Positions 30,013-39,667 of a DNA stretch of 51,492 nt are shown here, one piece after another (the stretch's first letter is position 1; each line of letters begins with the position of its first letter). The translations under genes and the position numbers were made by a program. Origin of the DNA: Clostridia bacterium (GTDB taxonomy: Bacteria; Bacillota; Peptococcia; Peptococcales; BICA1-8); assembly GCA_030154225.1 (NCBI GenBank), contig JASKKI010000009.1, positions 1 to 51,492 on the forward strand, given 5' to 3'. The notes below the pieces were generated by a model, which was not told the origin of the DNA, ran no database searches, and worked only from the letters and a program-made list of their open reading frames with translations.

Positions 30013-31240
30013 TCTTCCCTACTGATTGAGTTTCTGGTTTTTCTTCTAAATGTTTAATCTCTACTTTTAGTTTAACCGGTTCTATTTTTAATACCTGAAT
30101 ATCACTAGGTGCATCAACCTGTACTTCTAGTTCATGTGTCCCTAACTCTAAACCGGAAACATCTACAAAAGCTTGAAAATCTTTAGGTAACAACTTTTCA
30201 ACTATTTCTTTTTTCCCTTCAATTTTAATTTTTACAGTTTCTGAAGCTAATACTACTTTTTGAGTGCTTTTATTGTTATGAATATTTACCGGCAAATCAA
30301 AGTTCATCTGCACTGCCCCTTCTTCTATTTGGATCATTACCTTAACTTTAGTTCCATATAACAAAGTAACACCTGAGGGAACACTTAAATCGACTTCTTT
30401 AATAATATCTTCTTTAGCATCGGTTAAAGATATAGGTAAAGTTTGTACACGATCGATAGTATCTAATTTATTAAAATGACCTAAAATTTTCACAGTTTCA
30501 GGTTCTACCAGTATTCTAGTAATTTGATAACCTTGAGCCGGTGTTCCTTCAAAAATAGGCTTAACCGGGACAGTCTTACTGGGGGTATCTTGTATTATGG
30601 GAATAAAAACTTCAACTGTATTGGGTATAATATTCAAAGAGTCGGGGCCATACCAATTTCCCCAGCGGTCTTGGATTTTAATAGGTAGGTTTAAAACTAA
30701 GTTTGATTGAGCATTATTTAGATTCACATCAGCCCTTGCTTCAACTAGATTCTCTAGAATATTCCTGGGACCCCTGATAACAACTTGAGAAGGTTTTACT
30801 GAAGCTTTAAAGCTGGAATAACCATGTGCCGTTTGCCCTAGTAAGGCAACTTTTACAGGAACCTGTTTTTCGGAAATTTTATCTACATTAACCTTTACCT
30901 CTTTAGGAGATATTTCTACAATTTCAACACCTAAAGGATTTACTATTTTTACAGGTAGAGACTGCTCACCCATCTTTACTTGGGATAAATCAACACTTGC
31001 TTTGAAATCTTTTAAACCCAAGCTGTTAATTATTTTTTGGTCTCCGCGAATTTTAACGTTAACGGAATTCCCTTTAGAAGTAAGAGTCAAATCATCCCTC
31101 AAATTATCGTAATTTACAGTTAAATTCAGTGTCTTTTCTATAGGAGGATTTTGATCCGCTGAAACATAGAGCCACAGTAATATAGCAAGTAAAATTGCAA
31201 TCATTTTATAAATCAAATTATCTTTCCATGTTTCTCCCAT
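30005..31240 (-). CDS. cdaR: YbbR-domain protein, CdaR (diadenylate cyclase regulator)
   Basis: N-terminal TM, repeated YbbR domains (PVKVALLGQTAHGYS, PVKPIFEGTPAQGYQI); between cdaA and glmM. Confidence 0.94.
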   Translation of the reverse strand: MGETWKDNLIYKMIAILLAILLWLYVSADQNPPIEKTLNLTVNYDNLRDDLTLTSKGNSVNVKIRGDQKIINSLGLKDFKASVDLSQVKMGEQSLPVKIVNPLGVEIVEISPKEVKVNVDKISEKQVPVKVALLGQTAHGYSSFKASVKPSQVVIRGPRNILENLVEARADVNLNNAQSNLVLNLPIKIQDRWGNWYGPDSLNIIPNTVEVFIPIIQDTPSKTVPVKPIFEGTPAQGYQITRILVEPETVKILGHFNKLDTIDRVQTLPISLTDAKEDIIKEVDLSVPSGVTLLYGTKVKVMIQIEEGAVQMNFDLPVNIHNNKSTQKVVLASETVKIKIEGKKEIVEKLLPKDFQAFVDVSGLELGTHELEVQVDAPSDIQVLKIEPVKLKVEIKHLEEKPETQSVGKNT

Positions 31241-31243
31241 TAG

Positions 31244-32044
31244 TTAAGACCTCCAGTTCCAGAAATGGGTAGATTTTTGCTGTGGCTCAATTCTATTTAG
31301 CAATAACTCTTTTAAAGTAATCTCATCTAAATAACGGGTAAGCTTTCCATCTTCTGCAACGGAAATAACGCCGGTTTCTTCAGAAACCATCACAACAAGA
31401 GCATCGGAAACTTCAGTTACACCCACAGCAGCCCGGTGCCTTGTTCCCAGTTCTTTACTAAGATTAGGGTTTTCTGATAATGGTAAAAAGCAACTTGCTG
31501 CAAGCAAACGATCTCCTCTAATGATTACGGCTCCATCATGTAAAGGAGTTTTAGGAACAAAGGTATTAATTAATAGTTCACTGGTAACAAATCCATCTAT
31601 TTTTATACCGGTTTCAACAAAATCGGCTAACCCTGTTTGTCTTTCAATAACTACCAGAGCACCTATTTTTTTCTTGGCCATTACTTTAATAGCCCTAACA
31701 ATTTCATTGACTAACTTGTCTACATCTTCTTGGGCTAAATAGCCTGACCGGACGAATAGTTTACCCCTTCCTAACTGTTCTAAAGCTCTGCGCAATTCCG
31801 GCTGAAAAACGATAGGAATAGCAATAAAAAATACGGTTTGTGCTTTTTCTAAAAGCCAATTAATGGATTTAAGTCCTAAAATTTCACTAGCTACAGTAGC
31901 AATTAAAAGGACAACTAAACCTTTTATTAACTGGACCGCCCGTGTTCCTTTTAAAATCATCATTAATTTATAAATAACGAAAGCTACTATGGCTATATCC
32001 AATAAGTTTATGGGATTCAGTATTTTTAAAAACTGGTCAAACAA
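31244..32044 (-). CDS. cdaA: Diadenylate cyclase CdaA
   Basis: DAC domain: PLHDGAVIIRGDRLLAASCFLPLSENPNLSKELGTRHRAAVG (DGA and RHR motifs), N-terminal TM segments. Confidence 0.97.
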   Translation of the reverse strand: MFDQFLKILNPINLLDIAIVAFVIYKLMMILKGTRAVQLIKGLVVLLIATVASEILGLKSINWLLEKAQTVFFIAIPIVFQPELRRALEQLGRGKLFVRSGYLAQEDVDKLVNEIVRAIKVMAKKKIGALVVIERQTGLADFVETGIKIDGFVTSELLINTFVPKTPLHDGAVIIRGDRLLAASCFLPLSENPNLSKELGTRHRAAVGVTEVSDALVVMVSEETGVISVAEDGKLTRYLDEITLKELLLNRIEPQQKSTHFWNWRS

Positions 32045-32384
32045 GGCGGCACCACCTTTCTGTTATTTAAATTCAATATATTTTTCGATAATTTAGATAA
32101 AAAACCCTGTTTTTCCTTGGTAAGAACCAAAAAAAATTTACTTATGTAAGATTGATTACTTAAACAAAAAATTATCTGCTAAACATTTTTCCTTTGTAAT
32201 AGTAATAGTTACATTTATTCAATTTTAGTTTCCAATAAATGTACTATCAACTATTTTACCATTTACCATCGTTTCTCTTTGTTATTATTTTGACAGCATC
32301 TTATATCTTTTAATTATATCAGTCTATGCTATAATATAGTGAAGGATTGGTATAGATTAATTCATGTAAAAGGGGTAGCTAACA

Positions 32385-33101
32385 GTGAGAAAATGGGTAT
32401 TACCAATTACTATAGTATGTATTATATCCGGTTTATTATTATCTTTACAATTTAAAGCACAGGCTTCACTGTCTTCTAACCCGATAGGTCAAAGAAATAA
32501 AGCTTTAGTTGAGCTCATCCAAAACTTAGAACAAGAAATTGTTAAATATCAAAATGAGTTAACATCTTTACGGGAAGAACTAGAAAATATAGAAAATAAT
32601 AAAGCCAGCGGGCAAGAAGATATCCAAAAACTACAACAAAAAGTCCAAAAAGCAAAGCTTAAAGCCGGTTTATTGTCTGTAAAAGGCAGGGGTATTAAAA
32701 TTATTTTAGATGATAATAAAGCAGGACTTAATGCTAACCCCAATGATGATCCTAACCGTTATATCATTCATTATGAAAATATCCTTAATATTATTACCGA
32801 ATTAAAATTAGGTAGAGCTGAAGCGATCAGTATTAATGGTCAAAGAATTGTTACTCCATCAGAGATTAGGTGTGTAGGAAATGTTATTTTAGTTAATACT
32901 ACCCGGCTAGCACCTCCTTTTGAAATATCTGCTATTGGAAATCCTGATTTTCTGGAGGAGGTCTTAATATCGGGCGAATATGACCTATTAAAAGGCGCCG
33001 GTTTTCCAGTGAGTTATACCAAGTATACAAAGGAAAATCCCTTAGAAATTCCTGCATATACAGGAACCTTTCAATTTAATTATGTGAAAATAAATGAGTA
33101 G
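32385..33101 (+). CDS. DUF881 family protein
   Basis: N-terminal TM, coiled coil, KGRGIKIILDD, ELKLGRAEAISINGQRIV. Confidence 0.88.
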   Translation: MRKWVLPITIVCIISGLLLSLQFKAQASLSSNPIGQRNKALVELIQNLEQEIVKYQNELTSLREELENIENNKASGQEDIQKLQQKVQKAKLKAGLLSVKGRGIKIILDDNKAGLNANPNDDPNRYIIHYENILNIITELKLGRAEAISINGQRIVTPSEIRCVGNVILVNTTRLAPPFEISAIGNPDFLEEVLISGEYDLLKGAGFPVSYTKYTKENPLEIPAYTGTFQFNYVKINE

Positions 33102-33109
33102 GTGATATT

Positions 33110-33472
33110 ATGTGGCTTCCACTATTAGGATTACTTTTTGGCGCCATTATCGGTTCGGCAATATCATTTCAAATCCCACTTATCTATGCTAAATATATGT
33201 CAGTTGCTGTACTTGCCTCTTTAGACTCCGTATTTGGTGGTGTAAAGAGTGTCTTGGAAGAAACATTTGATGGAACTATCTTGTTAACGGGATTTTTTAC
33301 CAATACTTTGCTTGCTGCACTACTGGCTTATTTAGGAGATAGATTAGGTGTTGACCTTTATCTGGCTGCCGTATTTGCCTTTGGAGTAAGGTTATTCCAA
33401 AATTTAGCTACTATCAGGCATTATTTATTATGTAGAAGCTTGAAAAATTACAAAGGCTGCCCTAGGAAATAA
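33110..33472 (+). CDS. Small basic protein (DUF1290/Sbp family)
   Basis: LLGLLFGAIIGSAISFQIPLIYAKYMSVAVLASLDSVFGGVKS. Confidence 0.88.
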   Translation: MWLPLLGLLFGAIIGSAISFQIPLIYAKYMSVAVLASLDSVFGGVKSVLEETFDGTILLTGFFTNTLLAALLAYLGDRLGVDLYLAAVFAFGVRLFQNLATIRHYLLCRSLKNYKGCPRK

Positions 33473-33482
33473 CCTGCTGGGT

Positions 33483-33795
33483 AAATTTATTGGGTTAGAA
33501 AATACTTCTGGGTGGACATAATGCATCCGACAAACCCGTGCCCAGTATTCTTGTCTCAGACGCAAAAATTAAACTACTTGGTACGTCAGACCAGGAAGCT
33601 AAACCCTTAAGAAATTGTCTGACAAAAAATTTTACGAAGAAGTATATCTGACCCTTAAGCTAACCCTTGAGTAGTTGTCAGACGCAAAAGATTGGCTGCC
33701 TGGTATGTCTGACCCACTAGTCTAGCTTTGCAGCCGTGTCAGACGCAAAAATTTTTACTACTTGGTACATCAGAGCCCAGAAGTTATCTTCTTGG
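33483..33795. repeat. Intergenic modular repeat array, locus 9 (between plus-strand genes)
   Basis: aaacccttaagaaattgtctgacaaaaaattttacgaagaagtatatctgacccttaagctaacccttgagtagttgtcagacgcaaaag. Confidence 0.92.
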
Positions 33796-33805
33796 ATATT
33801 GAAAG

Positions 33806-34510
33806 TTGGTGATACAAATGCAAAAAAAGAGCTGGCAACTTCCCATTACTATAGTATTAGTTTTTCTAGGCATTTTATTGTCCGCCCAACTCCAAACTCA
33901 AACCCGGGTCCTTTCTGACCTCTCCATGCAAAAAACCGAAGATTTAATAACTATGGTTAGAAATCTTACTGAAAAAAGATTTCAGTTGGAAAAAGAATTA
34001 GAAGATATTGAAGGTAAACTCATTGCTCTTAAAAATTCTAATTCAGATGAACTTAATATTATAAATAATCTTAGAGCAGAATTAAATAAATTGGAAATTA
34101 TTAATGGTACAAAAGAAGTAAAAGGTCCAGGACTAAAGGTTATAATCAGTAAAGATTCGCCCATACTTTATATTGATATTGTTAGCATTATAAATGAGCT
34201 CTGGGCTGCAGGAGCAGAAGCAATTTCTGTTAATGACACTAGAATTGATTACAGTACTGTTTTCTTTTACACAGAAACTGAAAATTCTATGTTTATAACT
34301 TTAAACCATAAACCTTTAACTTTCCCCATAATTATTAAAGCAATTGGTAACCCCAATACTTTAGAAAAAGGTCTAACTTTACCGGGAGGTATTATTGATA
34401 ATTTAGCTTTATTCCGTGCTTATCCCTATTTAGAACAGGAAGAAGAAATAATCATCCCACCAATAGAAAATGAACTTGTCTTATTAGAAGCAGAATTAGT
34501 TAGAAAATAA
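33806..34510 (+). CDS. DUF881 family protein, second copy
   Basis: N-terminal TM, coiled coil, KGPGLKVIIS, AAGAEAISVNDTRID; start could be 33806 (TTG), 33809 (GTG) or 33818 (ATG). Confidence 0.85.
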   Translation: MVIQMQKKSWQLPITIVLVFLGILLSAQLQTQTRVLSDLSMQKTEDLITMVRNLTEKRFQLEKELEDIEGKLIALKNSNSDELNIINNLRAELNKLEIINGTKEVKGPGLKVIISKDSPILYIDIVSIINELWAAGAEAISVNDTRIDYSTVFFYTETENSMFITLNHKPLTFPIIIKAIGNPNTLEKGLTLPGGIIDNLALFRAYPYLEQEEEIIIPPIENELVLLEAELVRK

Positions 34511-34534
34511 AGCTTCACCACTGGGTGAAGCTTC
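34509..34534. terminator. Hairpin between convergent genes (probable terminator)
   Basis: aAGCTTCACCcactGGGTGAAGCTT-type inverted repeat. Confidence 0.6.
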
Positions 34535-34542
34535 TCAAGATT

Positions 34543-36351
34543 CTACACTATTAAACCCAATCTACGGGCAATTTCCTTTTTGGAACAACCTGGAACATAA
34601 ACACTAGTTACAGGTTCCTGCTTTAAATTATTAATTAACTTTAAATAATTCCATTTATTAACACCATAGGTTACATCCAACATATTAGTAATAGTTAATA
34701 TTTCCGTTTGAGGAATATCTAAATACTTCTTAACATCTTCTAATGATGTATTAAAGGAACAGATAAAGGCATGGTCTTTATGAAAAATTACTTCCAAGAT
34801 TTTGTTATCATTTCTAATTTGAAATGCTCTAATATTTTTATCTAGAACATAAACTTCATTATGATAATCTTTACAGTATTTATACCACTTTTGATACCCT
34901 GAAGGGGGTATATAATAAATATAATTTTTCTTCAGGGATTCCGAAAGTAATAGTTGAGAATTTTCCACCACCTGGTAAACTTCCCGGACTGTACATAGAT
35001 TTCTCATTGTTAGCTCAAGATTTATCCCTTTTATATCCTTAATATTTTTTACAAGGTAATACCCTATTTCTGTTACATTTTTTAAACTGCCCCCGAAAAT
35101 TATCAGTTCATGATTAGTTAAAATGAACTCACCATAAACTTCTTTACTTATATCTATGCCTTCTTCTATGGGGTCACTGGTTTTAAACCATTTATAACAT
35201 ACCCCTCCTTCTAATTCCCCGGTCAAATGTACTAACTCCCAGTTGTCAAAAAAATTCCTTAGAGTACTCAAAGAATTTATCTTATAAATATTGGTATATA
35301 CTTTATAGTTTAGAGGATTTAAAGGGTCTGTATTATCCAGTGTACTAAAACCGCTAACTATTACATTAGAAATGAACCAGTTATCTTCTATTTTAAGAAG
35401 TTCAAAATCCAAATCAATTTTTTTTAATTCGTCATTTTCATTACATGCTACAAGTTGCATTTGGCTGGTAATTTTATTACCATTTTTTTGCCATTTTTTC
35501 GGAATTGATTTAATAAAAGTATATTTATCAAAGGGATGAACCCAATTCTTTAGAAATTCATTTCTTTTACCAAATTTCATCTGTAAAACCGGTGCTGATA
35601 TATCATAAATTAGTGTTGCATCCATATTTTTTAAGGCCAATAAATAAGCATTAATTAATCTCCAGGGTGAAAGTTTATTCCTGGATAGCTTAGTTAAACA
35701 GTCATAATAGCATTTTGAGGTAGAGTCAAAGTTTTTATTTAATAAATGCTGATACTGAGAAAATCCATTAGCTACTTTTGTACCAAATTTTCGATTTTGC
35801 TGGTAAGCATCTAGTAGAAGCTGTTGGGCTTCAAAAAAATTTAGAGTAACCAAATTGTGCTTTTCAATACCATTTAATATTTCTGATTTAGAAACACTCC
35901 TGTGTTGGAAATATTCCTTAATTCCTAAATGATTAAAAGCTAAAACAAAATAGTGGGCCTGAAATTCATTTTTACCTTCTATTAAAAAAAGTAGAACACA
36001 GGTACCCTCAAGCCTTGATTGAGAGGCAAAAGCCAGTAGATTTTTCATAGGTAATTGTTCAGTATCTAATGGTTTTATCTCATAACCCAAGTATTCATAT
36101 TTTTTTAAAACTCTACACGCAGCTTTCTTTATTTCTCCCTCCATTTCTTTAGCAACCAATTGAAAAAAAGGTATCAATTTGGGGTTATTAGCTCTGGCTA
36201 AATCTATAATTATCTTATGCTGAATGTCAAAAGGTAAATTTCCAATAATATTTAAACATGTTGCCTGAGCTCCATCAAGTTCTGCTAAGAATATTAATTC
36301 CTTAGCCAATTCACTATAAACACCCTTTTTAGAAAAACTTCTCTTAAGCAC
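34543..36351 (-). CDS. Uncharacterised 602-aa protein
   Basis: Long ORF, no motif recognised with confidence; N-terminal HEAT-like helices and possible NTF2-like middle segment. Confidence 0.85.
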   Translation of the reverse strand: MLKRSFSKKGVYSELAKELIFLAELDGAQATCLNIIGNLPFDIQHKIIIDLARANNPKLIPFFQLVAKEMEGEIKKAACRVLKKYEYLGYEIKPLDTEQLPMKNLLAFASQSRLEGTCVLLFLIEGKNEFQAHYFVLAFNHLGIKEYFQHRSVSKSEILNGIEKHNLVTLNFFEAQQLLLDAYQQNRKFGTKVANGFSQYQHLLNKNFDSTSKCYYDCLTKLSRNKLSPWRLINAYLLALKNMDATLIYDISAPVLQMKFGKRNEFLKNWVHPFDKYTFIKSIPKKWQKNGNKITSQMQLVACNENDELKKIDLDFELLKIEDNWFISNVIVSGFSTLDNTDPLNPLNYKVYTNIYKINSLSTLRNFFDNWELVHLTGELEGGVCYKWFKTSDPIEEGIDISKEVYGEFILTNHELIIFGGSLKNVTEIGYYLVKNIKDIKGINLELTMRNLCTVREVYQVVENSQLLLSESLKKNYIYYIPPSGYQKWYKYCKDYHNEVYVLDKNIRAFQIRNDNKILEVIFHKDHAFICSFNTSLEDVKKYLDIPQTEILTITNMLDVTYGVNKWNYLKLINNLKQEPVTSVYVPGCSKKEIARRLGLIV

Positions 36352-36608
36352 TTAATGACTCCCTTTCTAAAAAATTTGTTTCTCTATACCGTTTTCGATT
36401 TATATATTAAATTTCCTCTAGTTTTTTTCCGTATTTTTCCATCATGTTTCGCCATTAAACAACAGTTTTTACACAAGATGTAGTATTTAATCAGTATATG
36501 TTGACTATATCTAGTAATAATTAGTATATTAAATTCCTTTCTCATTAGACTAGATAAGAACAAGGACGACTTGTAGTGATTAGTGAATTTAATGTTTCCT
36601 ATAGGGTA

Positions 36609-36630
36609 AGAAAAACCGACTTCGTCGGTC
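36609..36630 (-). terminator. Rho-independent terminator-like hairpin
   Basis: Minus strand: GACCGACgaaGTCGGTttttctt. Confidence 0.6.
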
Positions 36631-36727
36631 TTTCAGAACCTGCAGTAGCTACAGTGCTATCGTGCTACAGGAATTAAAAAATTAAGATTGAAGGTTAGCC
36701 CAAAAGTTATACTTTCTTTACGCTAAA

Positions 36728-36763
36728 AAAAAGACTTAGTTCTATTGAAACCAAGTCTTTTAC
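36728..36763 (-). terminator. Rho-independent terminator of the D-aminoacylase-like gene
   Basis: Minus strand: AAAGACTTGGTTtcaatagAACTAAGTCTTTTTTTT. Confidence 0.75.
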
Positions 36764-36800
36764 ACCACTAGCCACAACCAAGTGGCGCTATTATGAACTA

Positions 36801-38162
36801 TTAACTTCTAAGTACGGGCTCCCCTGCCATTAAACCAGTATATTGACCATTTTTAATAACCCATTTTCCATTAAGCCATACTTCTGAAATACCTTCCGAA
36901 AGAAGGTTAGGATTTTCAAAAGTGGCTAGGTCTTTAACTTTTTCAGGATAAAAAGCAATTATATCAGCTTTCATTTTGGGTTTTAACAAACCCCTATTTG
37001 CTATTTTAAATCTTTGGGCGGGATATCCTGTCATTTTATAAATAGCTTTTTCTAAAGGCATTATTTTCTGACCAGTTATACCTTTAATAATCCGGGGGTA
37101 GTTTCCATAGGCTCTGGGATGAGTAGCTCTCCCCCCTGACTTTAGCCCGGAATCACTACCGAAAAAGACCAGATCGTGAATTATCGCTAGTTCAATATTC
37201 TCCTCTGAAATAGAGTGTCGTAAAGGTTGAGTACCGATATCCCAACCAGAAAAAGTATAGTAATATGTATCTGCCGTAATATCGACACCAGAGCTTTTAG
37301 CCTGGGAAAGCATGTCCAAAACCCGGGGGTATTTTTCCCAATTTCTAACAAAAGATGCCTTAGTATGGCTGTATTGTACTTGTACCGAAGTTTTTTGCCC
37401 AATAGTAACCGCTTCTTCAAAAGCCTCTAACAAGTCATCGGATTCACTTCTTAAATGGGTTGCATATAAACCATTATAATCTTTGACAACTTTACATAGT
37501 TCAATGAGTTCGTCAGTAGTTGCAAAATTCTGAGGATAATACTCTAGCCCTACTGAAAGACCAAAAGCTCCAGCAGAAAGTTCTTCAGCCAGTTTTTTTT
37601 GCATTTGACTAACCTGTCTGGGCGAAGCTATCCCGGAGCGTTGTCCACCCATTACTAAGTAACGTATTGACTTATAACCGGATAATAAACCTATGTTTAC
37701 ACCAATATCTCCCAGGGAAGCAAAATACTCCTTAGTTGAAAAAGGTGATGTGCCGCAATTACCACCTATCTGTGTTGTAACACCCTGTGCCAAAATCATT
37801 ACAGGATTACCACCACTATGTATATAATTTTCCGTATGAGTATGAATATCAATAAAACCGGGACAAACTACCATACCCTTTGCGTCAAATTTTTCGGCAA
37901 ATCTACTTTTGGGAAAGCTACCAACTGCTACAATTTCATCTCCTTTTATAGCTAAAGAGCCTATAAATCCCGAATTACCAGATCCATCAATAATATAAGC
38001 ATTTTCAATAATCAAATCACAATCAATAGGTTTTAGTAATTGGGAGTCTGGTTTTTCTAAAATAGGATAAGCTAAATTTTTAGCATCACTTAATATGTAT
38101 ATACCTGTTATAGCTAGGGAAGCTGCCCCCAACAAAAAATGACGTCTTGTTATATTTTTCAT
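36801..38162 (-). CDS. N-acyl-D-amino-acid deacylase-like amidohydrolase with Tat-like signal
   Basis: TRRHFLLGAASL; VVCPGFIDIHTHTENYIHSGGNPVMILAQGVTTQIGGNCG; ADTYYYT; GSDSGLKSGGRATHPRAYGNYPRI. Confidence 0.88.
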   Translation of the reverse strand: MKNITRRHFLLGAASLAITGIYILSDAKNLAYPILEKPDSQLLKPIDCDLIIENAYIIDGSGNSGFIGSLAIKGDEIVAVGSFPKSRFAEKFDAKGMVVCPGFIDIHTHTENYIHSGGNPVMILAQGVTTQIGGNCGTSPFSTKEYFASLGDIGVNIGLLSGYKSIRYLVMGGQRSGIASPRQVSQMQKKLAEELSAGAFGLSVGLEYYPQNFATTDELIELCKVVKDYNGLYATHLRSESDDLLEAFEEAVTIGQKTSVQVQYSHTKASFVRNWEKYPRVLDMLSQAKSSGVDITADTYYYTFSGWDIGTQPLRHSISEENIELAIIHDLVFFGSDSGLKSGGRATHPRAYGNYPRIIKGITGQKIMPLEKAIYKMTGYPAQRFKIANRGLLKPKMKADIIAFYPEKVKDLATFENPNLLSEGISEVWLNGKWVIKNGQYTGLMAGEPVLRS

Positions 38163-38360
38163 GACAAATCCCTCTTATTATGACATTATTTTTTTAGCTA
38201 CGAGAGATTTCGTCATTAACGGTCTGAATTCCTGTTTAAATTATCCTTTAAATTTTAAAGGACAATATTAATAATTTAATATATTCTATAAATTAAGAAG
38301 GAGGATTTAATAATTTAAGGAAATTATTATTTGAAAATGGTAAATAAAGGAGGACGGAAA

Positions 38361-38807
38361 ATGAAAAAATTAAACTTAAATTATGAACCGGCTTTTCCCC
38401 GTACTGAAGAAGAAATCATAGAAATATTTAAAGATAGTGAAAAACCTTTAATAAGAAAGGGATTATTACAGGCAATATTAGATAATCTGCCCTTCAATAT
38501 TCTAGTTTTAAATGATAAATCTACTTTAGCCTATGTTAATTCTCATTTTTGTGATTTAATCGGCTATTCCAGAGATGACCTCCTGGACCTTACCTTAAAT
38601 GAATTTGCTGATCTTTTAGTTGTTAATGATCCCTATGATTATACCCGTTATCCCAGAATACTTGCTGGCGAAACAATTAACAATTATACCTATACCTTTA
38701 GACATAAAAAAGGGTATGAATTTAAAGTAAGATATAATTCTTACCCTTTACGTGTGGACTCGGAATCTAAACCTATTGGGTGCCTTTGTATTATTGAATC
38801 TTTATAA
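38361..38807 (+). CDS. PAS-domain protein
   Basis: ILDNLPFNILVLNDKSTLAYVNSHFCDLIGYSRDDLLDLTLNEF; likely ATG after aaggaggacgg. Confidence 0.85.
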   Translation: MKKLNLNYEPAFPRTEEEIIEIFKDSEKPLIRKGLLQAILDNLPFNILVLNDKSTLAYVNSHFCDLIGYSRDDLLDLTLNEFADLLVVNDPYDYTRYPRILAGETINNYTYTFRHKKGYEFKVRYNSYPLRVDSESKPIGCLCIIESL

Positions 38808-38928
38808 CTTTTTAAGTATACCTGGATTTCTTACTTACATATAAATATATTAATGATAAGGTTTTTACTAAGTAGTTTATGGTTAAATTACTATTAATTT
38901 TATTTCTTGCCACTACCAGAGGTGAACA

Positions 38929-39078
38929 GTGGTGAAAGATTATTTAGTTTTGTTTTTATTAACATTGGGATTGATAATCTGGTTAAAATTAACTTCAATA
39001 ATAAAAAGGTTTTTATTGAAAATTAGTAATCTTCTTGTGAAAAGAAGGTATGGCGAAAAGCCGTTTTCCTCCAAATAG
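38929..39078 (+). CDS. Small predicted membrane protein (about 49 aa)
   Basis: GTG start(s) after agaggtg; VVKDYLVLFLLTLGLIIWLKLTSIIKRFLLKISNLLVKRRYGEKPFSSK; not in ORF track because shorter than 60 aa. Confidence 0.4.
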   Translation: MVKDYLVLFLLTLGLIIWLKLTSIIKRFLLKISNLLVKRRYGEKPFSSK

Positions 39079-39082
39079 ATAA

Positions 39083-39123
39083 AAAATTAAAGCACAACTT
39101 TAAAGCTGTGCTTTAATTTTTTA
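39083..39123. terminator. Bidirectional terminator between convergent genes
   Basis: aaaaaTTAAAGCACAactttaaagcTGTGCTTTAAtttttt. Confidence 0.85.
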
Positions 39124-39133
39124 TCTAATTTCA

Positions 39134-39346
39134 TCAACAACCCGAACAAGTGCTACAACTTCCACTACTGCAAGCAGAAGATCCGGCATTACCACCTGAA
39201 ATACCACCTAGATTTACTCGAGTAAATCTCTGTTGTATTTCCTTGGAACCACATTTAGGACAATTTACATTTGATTTATCCTTTATACTAACTTGAACTG
39301 TAAAATTCTCGTTACATTTTTTGCAGTTAAAATCATAGGTTGGCAT
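39134..39346 (-). CDS. FmdB-family zinc ribbon protein
   Basis: MPTYDFNCKKCNENFTVQVSIKDKSNVNCPKCGSKEIQQRFT; Cys/Ser-rich tail. Confidence 0.9.
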   Translation of the reverse strand: MPTYDFNCKKCNENFTVQVSIKDKSNVNCPKCGSKEIQQRFTRVNLGGISGGNAGSSACSSGSCSTCSGC

Positions 39347-39667
39347 ACCATTCACCTCCAAAAAAAGTATAACTCTGAAATTAAAATTAATCAATATTAC
39401 AGGTTTTATTTTAATTAATCCAGACCATTTAAATTTTGGTATTCAAACACCTACAGGTCAATGGATTAATCCCTTTAACTTTTAAGTCTACTGGGCGAAA
39501 TATACCACAAATTAGGTATGCAGGAAAAACTCACCGTTCTATAGAAATATACATAAGTAAAACTGGCTTGGCCAGTGGCTAGTTGACTAACAATTATCTT
39601 GTTACACCAGCTAGGCATTATTATACCAGTACCTAGTCAATAATAACCAGTAACTAACTAGAGGTAG

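Noticed and set aside
3975-33795. Repeat arrays as transposon/IS remnants
   Set aside because: No transposase ORF or fragment, no clear terminal inverted repeats or target-site duplications visible in the window; a non-autonomous element remains possible
37187-37430. Overlapping ORFs on both strands
   Set aside because: Out-of-frame and antisense shadows of the D-aminoacylase-like gene
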